A DNA stretch of 64,000 bases. Source: Dipteronia dyeriana. Lineage: Eukaryota > Streptophyta > Magnoliopsida > Sapindales > Sapindaceae. Shown here one piece after another: positions 1 to 11,800 of this stretch. The position numbers were made by a program, and so were the translations under genes. The stretch's first letter is position 1; each line of letters begins with the position of its first letter. The notes under the pieces are model-generated. The model was not told the DNA's origin. It was given only the letters and a program-made list of their open reading frames with translations, and searched no databases. The stretch is taken from contig CM065296.1 of the NCBI GenBank assembly GCA_032871835.1, forward strand, positions 13,036,001-13,100,000, written 5' to 3'.

Positions 1-782
1 AGGTTTTTTTAAATTTTATTTAATCATTTTTTAAAAGGTAATTTATTTAATCTCGATATTATGTTTTATATTTGGGGGCAAAAACCAAATTTATTGGTCT
101 AATGAAAGATTAAGGCCAAATTCGTCTTTATGTTAATATTTAAGTGACATATTGAACTATTTTACAAAATTTGGGGACACTGAACCATAAATGAAAAGAT
201 GAATAAAAATCGTAATATTTCCAGAAACATTATTATCTAAATTGAAGTTTCCTCTTTTATAAATTATAATAGAGGAAGTAACATTTGTCCCAAAGGATAG
301 AGCCTAGCTGGTGGATGACGAGTTTAGGATTTGAACAAATGATTTCCAAGTTGCCGGTGACAAAACCTTCAAAAAAACAAAAAGCTGATATAAATATTAA
401 TTAAGGGCTTGGACAAATAGCTTCCAAGTTACCGATGACAAAACCTTAAAAAAAAAAAAAATAGCTGATATAAATATTGATCAACTCATGCTCAAATTCT
501 CCTAAATCAAATGCGTATAGTATGATAGAATTTAACATGTGGAGTTTCCAATTTCAATTTCCAAAATAGCGTTCGTTTTCTTTTAATTGACTTGGAGTAA
601 AGCGCCGGTACCTATTAGATTACCAATTGATTAGTCGCTAGATAATAGTAATTAACAATAGTATTTCGCATTTGGGTTGTCATACAATTTAGCTTGAATA
701 AATATTGTTGAATATTGATTTAAATTCGGTTTTTGTATTGCTTCAATTTTTATTTATTTATTTTTGGTTTTTGTGTTTGTAG
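1..782. other. Non-coding, intron-like DNA upstream of the RLP exon
   Basis: AT-rich DNA with no convincing ORF. It ends in a pyrimidine-rich tract and an AG at 781-782 that fits the 3' splice site of the LRR exon starting at 783, so at least the right part is probably an intron of the RLP gene. The one structured piece is a tandem duplication at 331-480. Confidence 0.5.
331..480. repeat. Two-copy tandem direct repeat, period about 78 bp
   Basis: Copy 1 starts TTGAACAAATGATTTCC at 331 and copy 2 starts TTGGACAAATAGCTTCC at 409. Both continue through 'GTGACAAAACCTT', an A-rich tract and 'GCTGATATAAATATT'. The copies differ by several substitutions and by the length of the A tract. No coding role is visible. 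Confidence 0.85.
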
Positions 783-929
783 ATTTGTCTAATTTGAAGA
801 ATTTGAAACATTTGAACATGGATGAAACTAATCTCAACATCAGTATTGTACAAAGCATTGGACGGTTGACTTCTTTGGAGTTCTTATCATTGCAGTACTG
901 TAAACTCGAAGGAACATTTCCGGATCAAG
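783..929 (+). pseudogene. LRR exon of the RLP pseudogene
   Basis: This 147-bp segment reads as two LRR units (DLSNLKNLKHLNM, then SIGRLTSLEFLSLQYCKLEG). It has splice-site consensus on both sides: a T-rich tract plus AG before it, and G|GTAAATG after it. Its length is about two 72-bp LRR units, typical of exons in plant RLP genes. A roughly 500-bp intron-like region with a hairpin element (1215-1354) follows. Confidence 0.75.
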
Positions 930-1214
930 GTAAATGACCTTTTTCTCTCATTAAAGTAAATATGTTAGAGCTCATATGATAATTGAACTAAAAAAATAAT
1001 TTTTTTTTGCATAAATTCTCTATAATTGTTGACAATTTTTTTTAAATATACACTCTATAGTTGAAAGTACATTAACTTGTTCTCTCTACAAGATGAAAAT
1101 GATAACTTGTAAAACTACTATTTACTGTTGAATGAATATGATGGTAAAAAAAACTCATTTGTTTTTAGATATTGAATGGAAATATGAGAAAGATGAGAAG
1201 AATGATAATTAATG

Positions 1215-1354
1215 GTGCAGAATTTTCCATACGGATTCTTTGATTGCTACCGTTATTTATTGAACTGTTACTGGTATACACCTATTGGATTACCGCCGGT
1301 AATAATCCAATAATTAGGATAGCAATCGACGATTCCGTACGGAAAATCCTGCAC
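1215..1354. mobile_element. Hairpin MITE-like element in an RLP intron
   Basis: The left arm GTGCAGAATTTTCCATACGG at 1215 pairs with the right arm ending GGAAAATCCTGCAC at 1354. The arms extend about 38 bp each with few mismatches. The centre is also palindromic (CCTATTGGATTACC against GGTAATAATCCAATAATTAGG), so nearly all 140 bp can fold back. I found no clear target duplication, so the superfamily is unknown. Confidence 0.7.
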
Positions 1355-3051
1355 TTTGAATTTTTTTGTATATATTATGAATACCCAGGTCTCTATGAGT
1401 GGAGCTACATCTGGAGAATAACGATCTAAGGGGGTAGCTTGCCTTGGTGACATCCCTTCAATTATTAGATCTCTCTTCCAATCAATTTTCTGGCAACATC
1501 TCTTAAATCCATCCAAGAATTAAGTCTGTTGGACAATCACTTCAAAATCCCAATTTCACTCGATCACTCCAAACTCAAGTATTTTAACGGTGAAAGTCAC
1601 GTTTTTCAATCACCCCAAAATTCCAATTAAATTCACCGGTGTTGTCTTGTTGCCAAATTCTTGTACCTTCAACATGACCTGGTACAAGTTGATCCTGACG
1701 GGAGAGTTTCCTAACAACACCAAGTTATACGACAGGACCTTTACATTTGCCAACACCAAATGATTTTGATGGTCACATTCCCTCTTCAATCGGTGATATG
1801 GTTTACTGAATACTTTGGACTTATCCTACAATAAATTGTGAGCACTTGGCCAAGAGCTGTATCAGTTAGAATACCTAGCTTGGAAGGTCAGATATTCTCT
1901 GCTGCAAATTTTAACTTAAATTACTTGTTGACTTGAAAGATCACAGAATGCTTGCCCAACTCCTCCTACTTGGTGGGATTATATATGAGTGATAATCATC
2001 TATGATCTATCTGGTAGGATTCCCAATTGGTTGGGGAATATGTCAGAGTTAATAGAGATATTATAATGCCCAATAATCGTCTACAAGGTCCAATTCCACT
2101 TGAGCAAAATCTTTAACTTCTTAACCTTGCATTAAACAATATTTTCGGTAATTTTATTTACCATCTTGCTTTAATCCTCCACAAAACCAACAAGTTCACT
2201 TATCTAGAAATAAGTTATAGGGCCAACTGAAAGATGCATTCTTCAATACTTCTTCCCTGGTGACACTGGATTTAGCTATAATATAAGCACTTCAATGGTA
2301 GGGTCCCAAACTGGATTGGACGACTTTCTAACTTGATCTACCTTATATTGACTCGTAATAATCTTGAGCATCTATTCTGGCATTTGGAACAGTTAGATCT
2401 TTCTCTCCTTGCCTAGATATGACTACACTCCACGGTGATCATGATGTTGCTTTTAATACCACATCTTCTTCCATTGCTATTGTGCCAACCAGTAAGGAAG
2501 AAACTGTGGAGTTCACAACAAAAAATATGTCCTACTCTTACCGAGCAAGAATTCTTAGTCTGGAGTTGATCTTTTATGCAATAAATTAACAAGTGAGATC
2601 CCTCATCAAATTGGAAACCTTATAAGGATCCATACATTGAATCTTTCCCACAACAATTTGACTGGATCGATCCCTAGAGTAAATTGAGAGCTTGGATATT
2701 TCCCACAACAACTTAAATGGAAAGATCTCTCTTCAAATTATTGAGCTATATCATTTATCTGTGTTTAGTGTGGCTTACAATAACTTGTCTGGCAAATCTC
2801 CAGAGAGGGTTGTACAGTTTGGTACCTTTGAGGATAGCAGCTATCGAGGAAATCATCTTTTATATGGCCTTCCATTGCCGAAAAGTTGTGATGCAAAAGG
2901 ATCACCATCCTTGGTGCCAAAAGCTTCAACTGATATTGAAGAAGACAACAATTTCATGGAAATGGACATGGACATTGACATCTTTTATATCAGTTTTACT
3001 ATGAGTTATATAGTTGTGCTCTTAGCGATTGCTATAGTTTTGTACGTGAAT

Positions 3052-3056
3052 CGAAC
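3052..3056. repeat. Target-site duplication, left copy (CGAAC)
   Basis: CGAAC at 3052-3056 directly precedes the 5' LTR. TGAAC at 8050-8054 directly follows the 3' LTR. They differ by one base, and five bases is the normal duplication length for Ty1/copia integration. Both copies fall in the RLP codons for Asn-Arg-Thr. Confidence 0.8.
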
Positions 3057-3310
3057 GATTAAGTGAGCTGATTGAGAATTTATGGTGCAACATTAAATAC
3101 AGGAATACATCTCCTAGTAATTGTTATATCATATGGTTAAGAGAACGAGATTTACTTAGTGAGTTAGTGAATTGTAACCATATATAAACAAAGTGGGTTA
3201 GACACCAAAAGTCAATGAAAATTAGAAATACAGAAAATTTTCTTTCCTTCTTTTTCTCTCGTTTCTCGATTGTTCTTCTTGCCTTATAAAGGTTTTTAAC
3301 CTAGTTTTCA
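3057..3310 (+). repeat. 5' LTR of the RLP-interrupting copia element
   Basis: It runs from GATTAAGTGAGC (the expected TG start has become GA) to TAGTTTTCA. It matches 7803-8049 over its length. A TATA-like motif (CATATATAAACA) lies near 3178-3190, where a U3 promoter is expected, followed by a pyrimidine-rich R/U5 region. Confidence 0.92.
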
Positions 3311-3322
3311 TAGTATCAGAGC
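3311..3322 (+). other. Primer-binding site (tRNA-iMet type)
   Basis: TAGTATCAGAGC immediately follows the 5' LTR. It is one base from the usual plant copia primer site TGGTATCAGAGC, complementary to the 3' end of initiator tRNA-Met. Confidence 0.9.
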
Positions 3323-3337
3323 CTCTGATATGAGGCC

Positions 3338-4447
3338 ATGGAATCATCTCAGATGTCTCCACCTAATAGCTCACAAAATCACAACAACGAGAGTCGTGGT
3401 CCAGCTCTTACCAAGAAACAGAGAGAAGTTCAATCACAGTTGATTACAAAGAACTTGAACTTCAATTTACCTATAAAATTGGATCAAAACAATTTCATCT
3501 ATTGGAAGACTCAAATTCTTCTTGTTATTCGAGCGTTTGACATGGAAGAATTCGTGTTCGGGCAAACCAAATATCCACTGAAATTTATTGATTCTCGTGA
3601 CAAAGATTCTGGTGAGACCATACAACTTTTCAACGATGATTATCTCAGTTGGAAGAAAATTGATCAATTACTTGTCTCCTGGTTATTTTCAACTTTGAGT
3701 GAATCCATATTAAGTCAAGTTACACAGTGTGTTATAGCTTGTGAAGTATGAAAGTGTATTGTTGAACTTTTCTCAACTCAATCTATGGCTAGGGTTATTC
3801 ATCTTATGGATCAACTGCAAAATCTGAAAAAAGGAGCTATGACTATTAGTGAATTTGTTGTGAAAATGAAAGGTATTATAGATTGTTTAATGGCTTGTGG
3901 TCAATTCATATATGAACAAGAATTAGTTTCATACATTGTAGGCAACATTTGTCAGGAATACAATACAATGATAGTTAACATTACTGCTCAGAAAGCTAAG
4001 ATCACTTTACAAGGGACACAGTTTCTACTCACGAGTTTTGAGTCTAGACTTGAAAAGTTTAACTCTACTGCATCTCTTGATATCTTCCATGCTTCCTCTG
4101 ATATCATGGGAAGGATTTACAAAGGTGATCTTCCACTTCATTTTGCTAACTATGTGAGAGGAGGACAGTTTAATCAATATTATAGTGGAAGGTTTAGGGG
4201 TCAAAACAGAGGTAGAGGAGGCAGGTTCAACAATTCTAAGCCTACATGTCAATTATGTGAAAAATTGGGCACTTTACAGTTGTGTGTTATCATAGGTATG
4301 ACCAAACCTGGAATATTGGTTAAAATCTTGGAAATTCTAGTAACCAACATAGTTTTTGGCAATAACACTCATCACCTCAAGGTCATATTGCTCAGCAAAT
4401 TGATTACCCTCAAGAAATTTCTTATCAGACTCGGAACAACAGCTTGA
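3338..4447 (+). pseudogene. Copia gag remnant
   Basis: Gag forms the virus-like particle that packages element RNA. The frame opens at ATG 3338, 16 bases after the primer site, with a copia-type N-terminal domain (LPIKLDQNNFIYWKTQILL at about residues 46-64). One in-frame TGA at 3749-3751 interrupts it, most simply a former Trp codon, and the same frame continues to 4447. An Arg/Gly-rich stretch (RFRGQNRGRGGRF) precedes a zinc knuckle. The first two cysteines (CQLC) are in frame, but the His and last Cys (GHFTVVC) are in another frame, so a one-base frameshift near 4265 breaks the knuckle. Confidence 0.88.
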
Positions 4448-5770
4448 ATGCCATGATTGCCTCCCTTTCCACAGTAATTAATCCTAATTGGTATGTGGAT
4501 AGTAAAACCACTACTCACATTACACCTGATCCGAGCAACCTCACAATCAGTAATGAATATAAAGGTAATGAAAGACTTGCAGTAGGTAATGGACATACAA
4601 TCTCTATATCTCATATTGGTAAATATTATATCTATTCAAATACTCATTGTAATCCTAGACTTTGTCTAAATATCATGATTTTGTTCCCAAAATCACTAAA
4701 AACTTACTCAGTATAGCTCAACTTACAAAAGACAACAATGTTGTAGTTGAGTATACAAGCTTTTGTTTTGTTAAGGACAAAACAACGAAGCAAATTCTAC
4801 TTCAAGGAGTTCTGTAAGATGGACTGTACCAGCTTATTCTTCCAACTAAAAATCAGCTTTTAATCAATGGTCAATCTTCATCTGTAGTGATATTTGATGC
4901 AACTTATCTTACCTCAATTGCACATGCTCATGTTACTTTTTGTAATGATGATAGTCCTTTAACAAATGTTCCTTTGAATTATCCTAAACGTAACACATTT
5001 TCAGTCACTTTTGGTTTGCTTAAAGCTCCAAAACAATTGATTGTAAGTGCTTGGCATAATAAACTTGGACTTCCTTCATTTCATGTTTAGTCTCAGGTGT
5101 TAAAATCTTTTAATGGCAATGTATTTGATATTAGTAATCATGTTTTCTGTGATGCTTACAAATTAGGCAAGATTCATCAACTACCTTTTACCTATTCCTT
5201 TCATAGAGTTGCATGTCCTCTTGACTTAGTGTGTTCAGATGTTTTGGGACCCTCTCCCATTCCATATGCATAAGGTTTTCATTATTATGTTAGCTTTATT
5301 ATTCAATTCTTAAGGTATTGTTGGATTTATCCTCTTACTCATAAGTCTCAAGTCAAAATTGTTTTTATTCATTTCATCAACTTGTTGAAAGACGGTTTAA
5401 CTCTAAGATCAAAAGCTTTCAAAGTGATAATGGTAGGGAGTTTATATCTGTGAAATCGTATTTTCTTCAGCACGGAATTACGCATAGACTCTCTTGTCCT
5501 TATATTTATCAATAGAATGGCCTTACTAAACGAAAGCACGGAAGTGTTGTTGAGATTGGTCTCACATTACTTGCTCAGGCTAGTCTTTCTTTGTCCTTTT
5601 GGTAGGAATCCTTTCACACTACAGTCTATATACTTAATAGGCTAAATCATGCGTCACCTTATTCGTCTTTGTTTCACAAACAACCAAACTAGCTTGAGTT
5701 AAAGGTTTCTGGTTGTTCTTGTTTTCGTTACACTAAACCTTATAACAAATCAAAATTTGCTTTCCATTCA
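4448..5770 (+). pseudogene. Copia protease and integrase remnant
   Basis: The protease would mature the polyprotein and the integrase would insert the cDNA. At about 4490 the protease signature reads WYVDSKTTTHIT; the usual Asp-Ser-Gly is Asp-Ser-Lys here. The pre-integrase segment (WHNKLGLPSFHV) is near 5050. Integrase core pieces follow (CSDVLGPSP near 5235, SFQSDNGREF near 5410, NGLTKRKHG near 5517), with stops at several places. The E of the usual NGxAERK motif is K here (NGLTKRK), so the third catalytic residue is lost. Confidence 0.85.
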
Positions 5771-6039
5771 ACAAAATGCATTTTTGTTTGTTACTGTGTA
5801 AATAAAAAGGATATAAATGTTAAAGCTCTTCAGGTACAGTTTACATCTCTAGTCATATTCTATTCAATGAACTTGAGTATCCTTGTTTTTGTTTCCTTCA
5901 AAATCTACTCATGTTTATTCTAAGTCTAGTCTTCCTTTCTCTGTTGTTTCTAACTTTCTGACCTCTTCAGCTCCTAAGTATAATACAGCTCCATCAATCT
6001 CACCTTCATCAATTACTTCTCACATATCACAATCTCCCC

Positions 6040-7678
6040 GTGCTAAATCAAACTAGAATTAATTTATATACCTCTCCATCTAATTCTGACCATTCAACTG
6101 AATTCACCACTTATTCTACTTTCTCAATACAGCAACCTCACTCTATGCCTTTACATCATGCTCAGTCCACTCATTCAATGACTACAAGATCAACGAATGG
6201 TATATTCAAACCTAAAGTTTACCAGTCTATTATTTCTCAAGTCTCTTCATGTAACAGTGTTCCCAATTCAATCACTGAAGCTTTGCAGCAACCAGCTTGG
6301 AAAGCTGCAATGCAAGCTGGATTTGATGCTCTTCAAAAGACAGGTACTTGGAGTCTTGTACCATATCAAGACAATGTGAATATAATTGGTAGTAAATGGA
6401 TTTTCAAGGTCGATGGATCGATTGACATGTATAAAGCTAGTTTGGTTGCCAAAAGATTCACTCAAACGCTAGGCCTTGATTTTTCAAAAACTTTCAGTCC
6501 AGTTGTGAAAAATTCCACCATCCGTATCATGTTTCCATTAACAGTAACCTACAATTGGGATATTCAACATATCGATATTAATAATGCTTTCCTTAATGAA
6601 GAGCTCAAGGAATCAGTCTTTATGTCTCAACCGGAAGGTTTTGTCAGCCTTGCATATCCTTCAATAGTTTGTCTGCTTCATAAGTCATTATATGGATTAA
6701 AACAAACACCCAGGGCTTGGTATGAAAAGTTGCATGATGCTCTTCATGCTTGTGGTTTTCAAAAATTCCAAGGCTGACTCTTCTTTATTTTTCTATAGAA
6801 ATGTTCACTCATTCATCTTATTGTTGGTTTATGTAGATGATATCTTGGTCACATTTGGAGATAACTCTCTCATAACCAAAGTTATCAAGGATCTAAATGT
6901 GTCTTTTGCTCTCAAATCTCTTGGATCTCTTCAGGACTTCTTTGGATTTGAGGCTCGTCGTAGTAAATAAGGAATTGCTCTAAATTAGTCAAAATATGCT
7001 TAAGCTATATGATGTAGATGGTTCTCCTTTTAGTGACCCAACTCTATATAAAAGCACCATCGGGGCCTTACAATATCTAATCTTACCAAACCTGATCTAT
7101 CATTTACAGTCAATAAGCTTTGTCAGATTCTCTCTTCACCATCTCAAGTTCATTGGCAAGCAGTTAAAAGGGTACTTCAATACATAAGAAGCACTTTATC
7201 TCTTGGTCTTGCATTTACTCATGCTAAGCAGCTAGTTCTTGAAGGGTTTGCTGATGTTGATTGGGCAAGTTCTCTTGATGATCGATGATCAACTGGTGGT
7301 TATTGTATATATTTTGGTGGAAATCTTATTTATTAGTCATCCAAGAAACAACAGGTTATGGCACGTTCAAGCAGTGAGGCAAAGTATAGGCCATTTAAAT
7401 CAGTTGTTACTAATCTTATTTGGTTGCAATCTTTGTTCAAAGAAATTCATCTTGTAGTCTTCACTACTTTTATTTTGTGGTGTGATAATGTTAGCGCAAA
7501 CTCTCTAGCTAGAAGCCATGTTTCTCATTCCAGACCTAAGCATCGAGAAATTGATTTACATTTTCTACTTGACATGGTAACTGTTGGCACTCTTGACATC
7601 AAATATGCTCCTATTTTGGCTCAGACAACAGATATTTTACCAAACCTCTACCTATTGAGAGATTTCAGTTGTTGTTAA
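6040..7678 (+). pseudogene. Copia reverse transcriptase and RNase H remnant
   Basis: The reverse transcriptase starts around 6270 (QQPAWKAAMQAGFDAL), with KWIFKVDGS, DINNAFLNEE (first catalytic Asp), SLYGLKQTPRAWYEKL and, after a frameshift near 6777, LLVYVDDILVTF, whose YVDD box holds the catalytic aspartates. RNase H follows at about 7250-7678, with GFADVDWASS, STGGYCIYFG, MARSSSEAKYR (usual form ARSSAEAEYRA) and SRPKHREIDLHFL. Several stops and frameshifts mean no functional product. Confidence 0.9.
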
Positions 7679-7793
7679 CCAAATTAGTTACTGATCGAGA
7701 TCAGCTTCGTTTGAAGGGGAACAATACTGATGTTGTTGATGATCAAATCTCAAAGATCAAATTCAAACTCACTGATCTAGATCAGTCTCGTTT

Positions 7794-7802
7794 AAGGGGG
7801 AA
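7794..7802 (+). other. Polypurine tract
   Basis: AAGGGGGAA abuts the TG of the 3' LTR at 7803. This is the plus-strand primer site expected next to the 3' LTR and helps fix the LTR boundary. Confidence 0.85.
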
Positions 7803-8049
7803 TGTTAAGTGAGCTGATTGAGAGTTTATGGTGCAACATTACATACAAGAGTACATCTCCTAGTAACTATTATATTAAGTGGTTCGAGATTTAGTTAGAA
7901 AGTTAGTGAATTGTAAACATATATAAACAGAGTGGGTTAGACACCAAGAGTCAATGAAAATTAGAAATACAACAAATTTTCTTTCCCTCTTTTTCTCTAT
8001 TTTCTCGATTCTTCTTCTTTCCTTGTAATGGTTTTTAACCTAGTTTTCA
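7803..8049 (+). repeat. 3' LTR of the RLP-interrupting copia element
   Basis: It starts TGTTAAGTGAGC and ends TAGTTTTCA, a proper TG...CA LTR. It aligns with 3057-3310, apart from substitutions and a short deletion near 'GTGGTTCGAGATTT'. TGAAC, the right target duplication, follows at 8050. Confidence 0.93.
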
Positions 8050-8142
8050 TGAACATGGTTCTATCTTGTGGAAACTTGGATGACCTCCTGTTACTATTTC
8101 ATTATCGACCATCTCCCTAAGGGATTTCGTCATTGAACTATG

Positions 8143-8160
8143 CACACACACACACACACA

Positions 8161-8235
<75 letters not shown>
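8143..8235. repeat. (CA)n then (TA)n microsatellite
   Basis: About 75 bp of CA repeats with one imperfection (CATACA), then about 20 bp of TA repeats. It starts seven bases after the RLP stop codon, so it lies in what was the 3' flank of the gene. Confidence 0.97.
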
Positions 8236-8883
8236 TAATGAATTTTCTGTTGTAGTGTCGATCTATATGTAAGGAAATCATACGTAAACGGCAATATCCT
8301 TATTTAATAAGATGTACCTAAATTTTGGGGTATGACCCAATAACATAGTTAAGTGCAAATTATCTGGTAGCTCTAAACTATATGTAATTTTAATTATTTT
8401 GAAGATCGTGTCTTTTCTCAATATGCTGGTAGAGAATTTGAAATTCATCTCACTTTTTCAACCTAACTCTTTGGATTTTGCTTGAAGCATGCACAATCTC
8501 CAAATATGAAATCTCATAAGAACAGTTGAACAAAAGTACAAGATAACTTGAGTCATGTGGATCTTGGTCTTAAATAGAACAATTTGAGCAATTTGAACAA
8601 CTTTAGACTGGTTTAAATTGATTCTCCATTTGGTTAATCTCTCAAGTAGCAAATTATTTTGTGTGTCTTTTGGTAATGAATAATCTAACAATGGTCTTTG
8701 ATTTTTCATGGATTGAAATTTACATGCAATCAAATGGAACATTCGAAAGATTTATTTTGTTCTTTTTAAACATAAAAAAACAAAGATTTAAATTTTAAAT
8801 AAAAACTTGATAATAAAGTTGGAAGAGTTTTTTAAACACGTGTCACTGTTTAGACGGATCATGGAAGAGAAAAAATATAAAAA
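8236..8883. other. Non-coding spacer
   Basis: AT-rich DNA between the RLP remnant and the MULE-like element. A 94-codon minus-strand frame (8458-8742) has no recognisable domain and I do not call it a gene. Confidence 0.5.
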
Positions 8884-11800
8884 GGGAAAATTATATTTTA
8901 GTCCCTGTAGTTTGTCTTAATCTGCGTTTAGTCCACTGTTTTTTGCTATTGTAATCTTTAATCAATCCTTTTCTCTGGAAACACGTATTTTAGTCTCTTC
9001 CATCCAATTCTGTGTTAGGATTATGCTCAATAGCAAGAATGTAATAATGTATCTGACAATCTTTTCTTATTAATAAAGTGATTTCTAGTTTAATAAATCT
9101 TATAACATTTATGGTTTAATTATTATAATTGTCAAAAGCAAATAATCATATGGTCAAAAGACTATGAGAAATGAAGAATTATTCGTACATCTGGCTATGT
9201 ATGAGGTAGAAACAATTTTTTAGTTAGTCTTGAACAATATTCACAACTTAAGATAAATGTTGGGCACCTTTACCTTGTTAAAGTTGTAGATTATTTTTCT
9301 ACCATTTGAGTGGGATCAAATGTGTTATGATGAGTCTAAAATCATCAAAGTGTGGTATCTTTGGGTTAAAGAATCTAGTGCACTATGTGCATTGAATAAG
9401 ATCACAGTGAAATACTTTATCCAAAATCGTCAATGGATAAAAGTTTTCACTTAAAGACAATCGGAGGGTCTATCTCAATCTTGAGATAAATGATTGACAT
9501 ATGGTTACAAGTGTTATCATTTGAGCTGTCAGTGAGTACGATATATAGCATAGTCTATCCTCAGTGGTTTTGTGGTATTCATTTGTTAATCGATAGAGAA
9601 CTTCATTTATATATATGGACATCATGACTCCATTTATTAAATGTGAATAGAATATCATCATATGGATATTTTGAGGTATTGGATATTAAATCTTAAGGTT
9701 AAGATTCAATAGTATCTATTGAAACATGGATTATGGACAATTTAAAATATCCAAGTTCAAAATGTGGTCATATGAGTAAATATGGTAACTAGGAGAGCTA
9801 TAGACGGTCTATGAGCTCTTGGTGATTACTAGTATTTTTTACAATGATACATTATCTCCAATAAGGTTGTCTAAGGTACGAATGAGAAACATTTGCTTAT
9901 TCTATATTTATTTAAGAGTTTAATTTTAGTTCTTTAATGGAACGAGCTAAAATTAATAGATCGAACCTAAGTAAATCATTTATTGATTATGATTAGGTTA
10001 TGTCTATTTAAGCTTAAATTTAGATAGCCCGCCATGATCCTCAATCCGTACGAACTCGCATGAATCACTTGATATATTCTACCAGAATAATTTTTGAATT
10101 TTAGAATCCAAAATTTTTAAGAGAGGTGCGGTCATTTGTGATCAAGACACGTGGCAACTCTTCAAATACCTAGAATTGGTTGTCAAGGATGTGGGAATCC
10201 TTGGGCAGCTCTAATGGGGTGTGATTAGCATTCATTAATATATTAAGAATATAATTTGCACATTTTAATTAAATGGGTTGTTAAATTATATTAATGTATT
10301 AATTTAAAGTATGTGGACTTGTTTCTTTTTTAGTAAGAATGAGTCTGGTTCACATGTGGTGGATTTTATAAAATGGAAAAACAATAAATTGTCCAAAGAT
10401 TAAGTTTGAGCGGCAAGGCTAAAATTATTAGCCTAATATATTGTTTTATTTTATTATTTAATTAAATGGAAGTTAATTAATTAATTAATTATTTATTTAA
10501 TTAATTAATTATAAGTCAAAATCTTTTTCTTACTAGGAGAAAGTCTCTTAGTGTCATACTATTGTTGGTTGTATGATAATTATCAAAGACTTTATAAATA
10601 AAAGAAATTTATTTATCTAGTCAAACTATGAAGTTTTTGATATATATCAAAACTCTAATTAACAATTGGTCGAATTAGGAAGATTTTGATAGAGTTACAA
10701 TTTAATTGATATTCAATAATTTATTATTGGATAATGCACTTATGAGTTGGAATAGGGTTGAACTCTAAAGTTTATAGCAGTTTTGGTGAAAAACAAATCC
10801 TCCATGTGTGAGGATTTTCAGCCACCTATATATATCTATCAAGTGAATTCGGCCAAGACTAATGTTTTTAGAGAGCAATTTTTTTATATCTATTTGCTTA
10901 AAAAAAACATCCAACTCAAAGAAAGGTGTGTGAGAATTCGGCCAAGAGAAGAAGAAGAGAGGAGCGTTTTGTTTTCGATAGTGCACTAGTAGATTTTATA
11001 TCATAAGGCTTTGTGTACAACATTGAATCGGGTTCACTCGAGTTTCAATCAAAAGATTGAGAATTCATAAGTGACCAAACATTCTTCGTTTTCTCTAGAA
11101 GGGTTATTGTGACTAACAAAAGAAAAATAAATTGTTTTCCATCATCAGGTACACAATTCAAAGAAAGGGAGTTCACACTCCTAGGTGATTCACATTCATG
11201 ATTGAATTGGAAGATCTTACGGTTTCAATCGATGCAATATCAATCGTCACGTGAAAAATGTACGATACCTTTTTAATTATATGAAAATTAATCAAGGGTT
11301 AAGGTTTTCTCTTTTAAAGGACATTTTTTTTAAATATACCAATCAAACTTTTCGCTTCCACCGTGTGTTTTTTCCTACATTTTGTTAGGGCTCCGTCAAG
11401 TCAACAAGGATCAGCGTGTTAAAAAGGTAAAATAACATCAGATGTTCTATAATCTTATATAACCAAAAGGTATAATAGTAATTTACAAATTAATTTTAAA
11501 ATAATATCTACTTATATAAATATTATTAAATTAAATAAAAAATTAAATAATAATTTTTAAATGGATCTCCATCCTCCATATTTCTCAAAAATCAAAGATT
11601 AATGGTGGAGATCAAATAGAATATTTTCTTTAAAAAAAAACTTGTTTTTCATTAAAAAAAATAACCTTTTAAAAAAAATTATCAATTATTTATTTTTTGA
11701 AAAAATTTAATTGAATTTTTTTTTAATTGATCTTTTTCCTTTTGAAACCAATTGTTCGTCGATCTAGAAAAAGAAAATTCCTCAGATTAAACAATCACTA

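Larger units (their letters stand above)
3057..8049 (+). mobile_element. Ty1/copia LTR retrotransposon, full structure, inactive
   Basis: A 4993-bp element with two LTRs of about 250 bp, a primer-binding site (PBS), gag, protease, integrase, reverse transcriptase and RNase H remnants in copia order, and a polypurine tract. It lies in the same orientation as the RLP it interrupts. The LTRs show roughly 10 per cent differences plus an indel by eye, so it is not young. Every pol domain carries stops or frameshifts. The integrase-before-RT order and the YVDD motif define Ty1/copia; the short LTRs and gag type resemble RE1-like elements (inference). Confidence 0.95.
783..8136 (+). pseudogene. LRR receptor-like protein (RLP) pseudogene interrupted by a copia element
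   Basis: RLPs are plasma-membrane proteins with an extracellular LRR ectodomain, one transmembrane helix and a short tail, and usually act in defence or development. Seen here: an LRR exon (783-929, 147 bp) with an AG acceptor at 781-782 and a GT donor at 930; degenerate LRR coding from about 1430 to 2690 with many frameshifts; and an open C-terminal part at 2692-3056 with an LRR, the juxtamembrane block 'YNNLSGKSPERVVQFGTF' and 'GLPLPKSC', an acidic stretch and a transmembrane helix (SYIVVLLAIAIVLYV). The frame enters a copia LTR at 3057. The missing tail is at 8050-8136 (TWFYLVETWMTSCYYF, then IIDHLPKGFRH and a stop at 8134-8136). The gene was probably already decaying, because the LRR part is broken independently of the insertion. 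No kinase domain is present. Confidence 0.88.

Noticed and set aside
8458..8742. 94-codon minus-strand ORF
   Set aside because: No recognisable motif, no splice or promoter support; possible decayed repeat.
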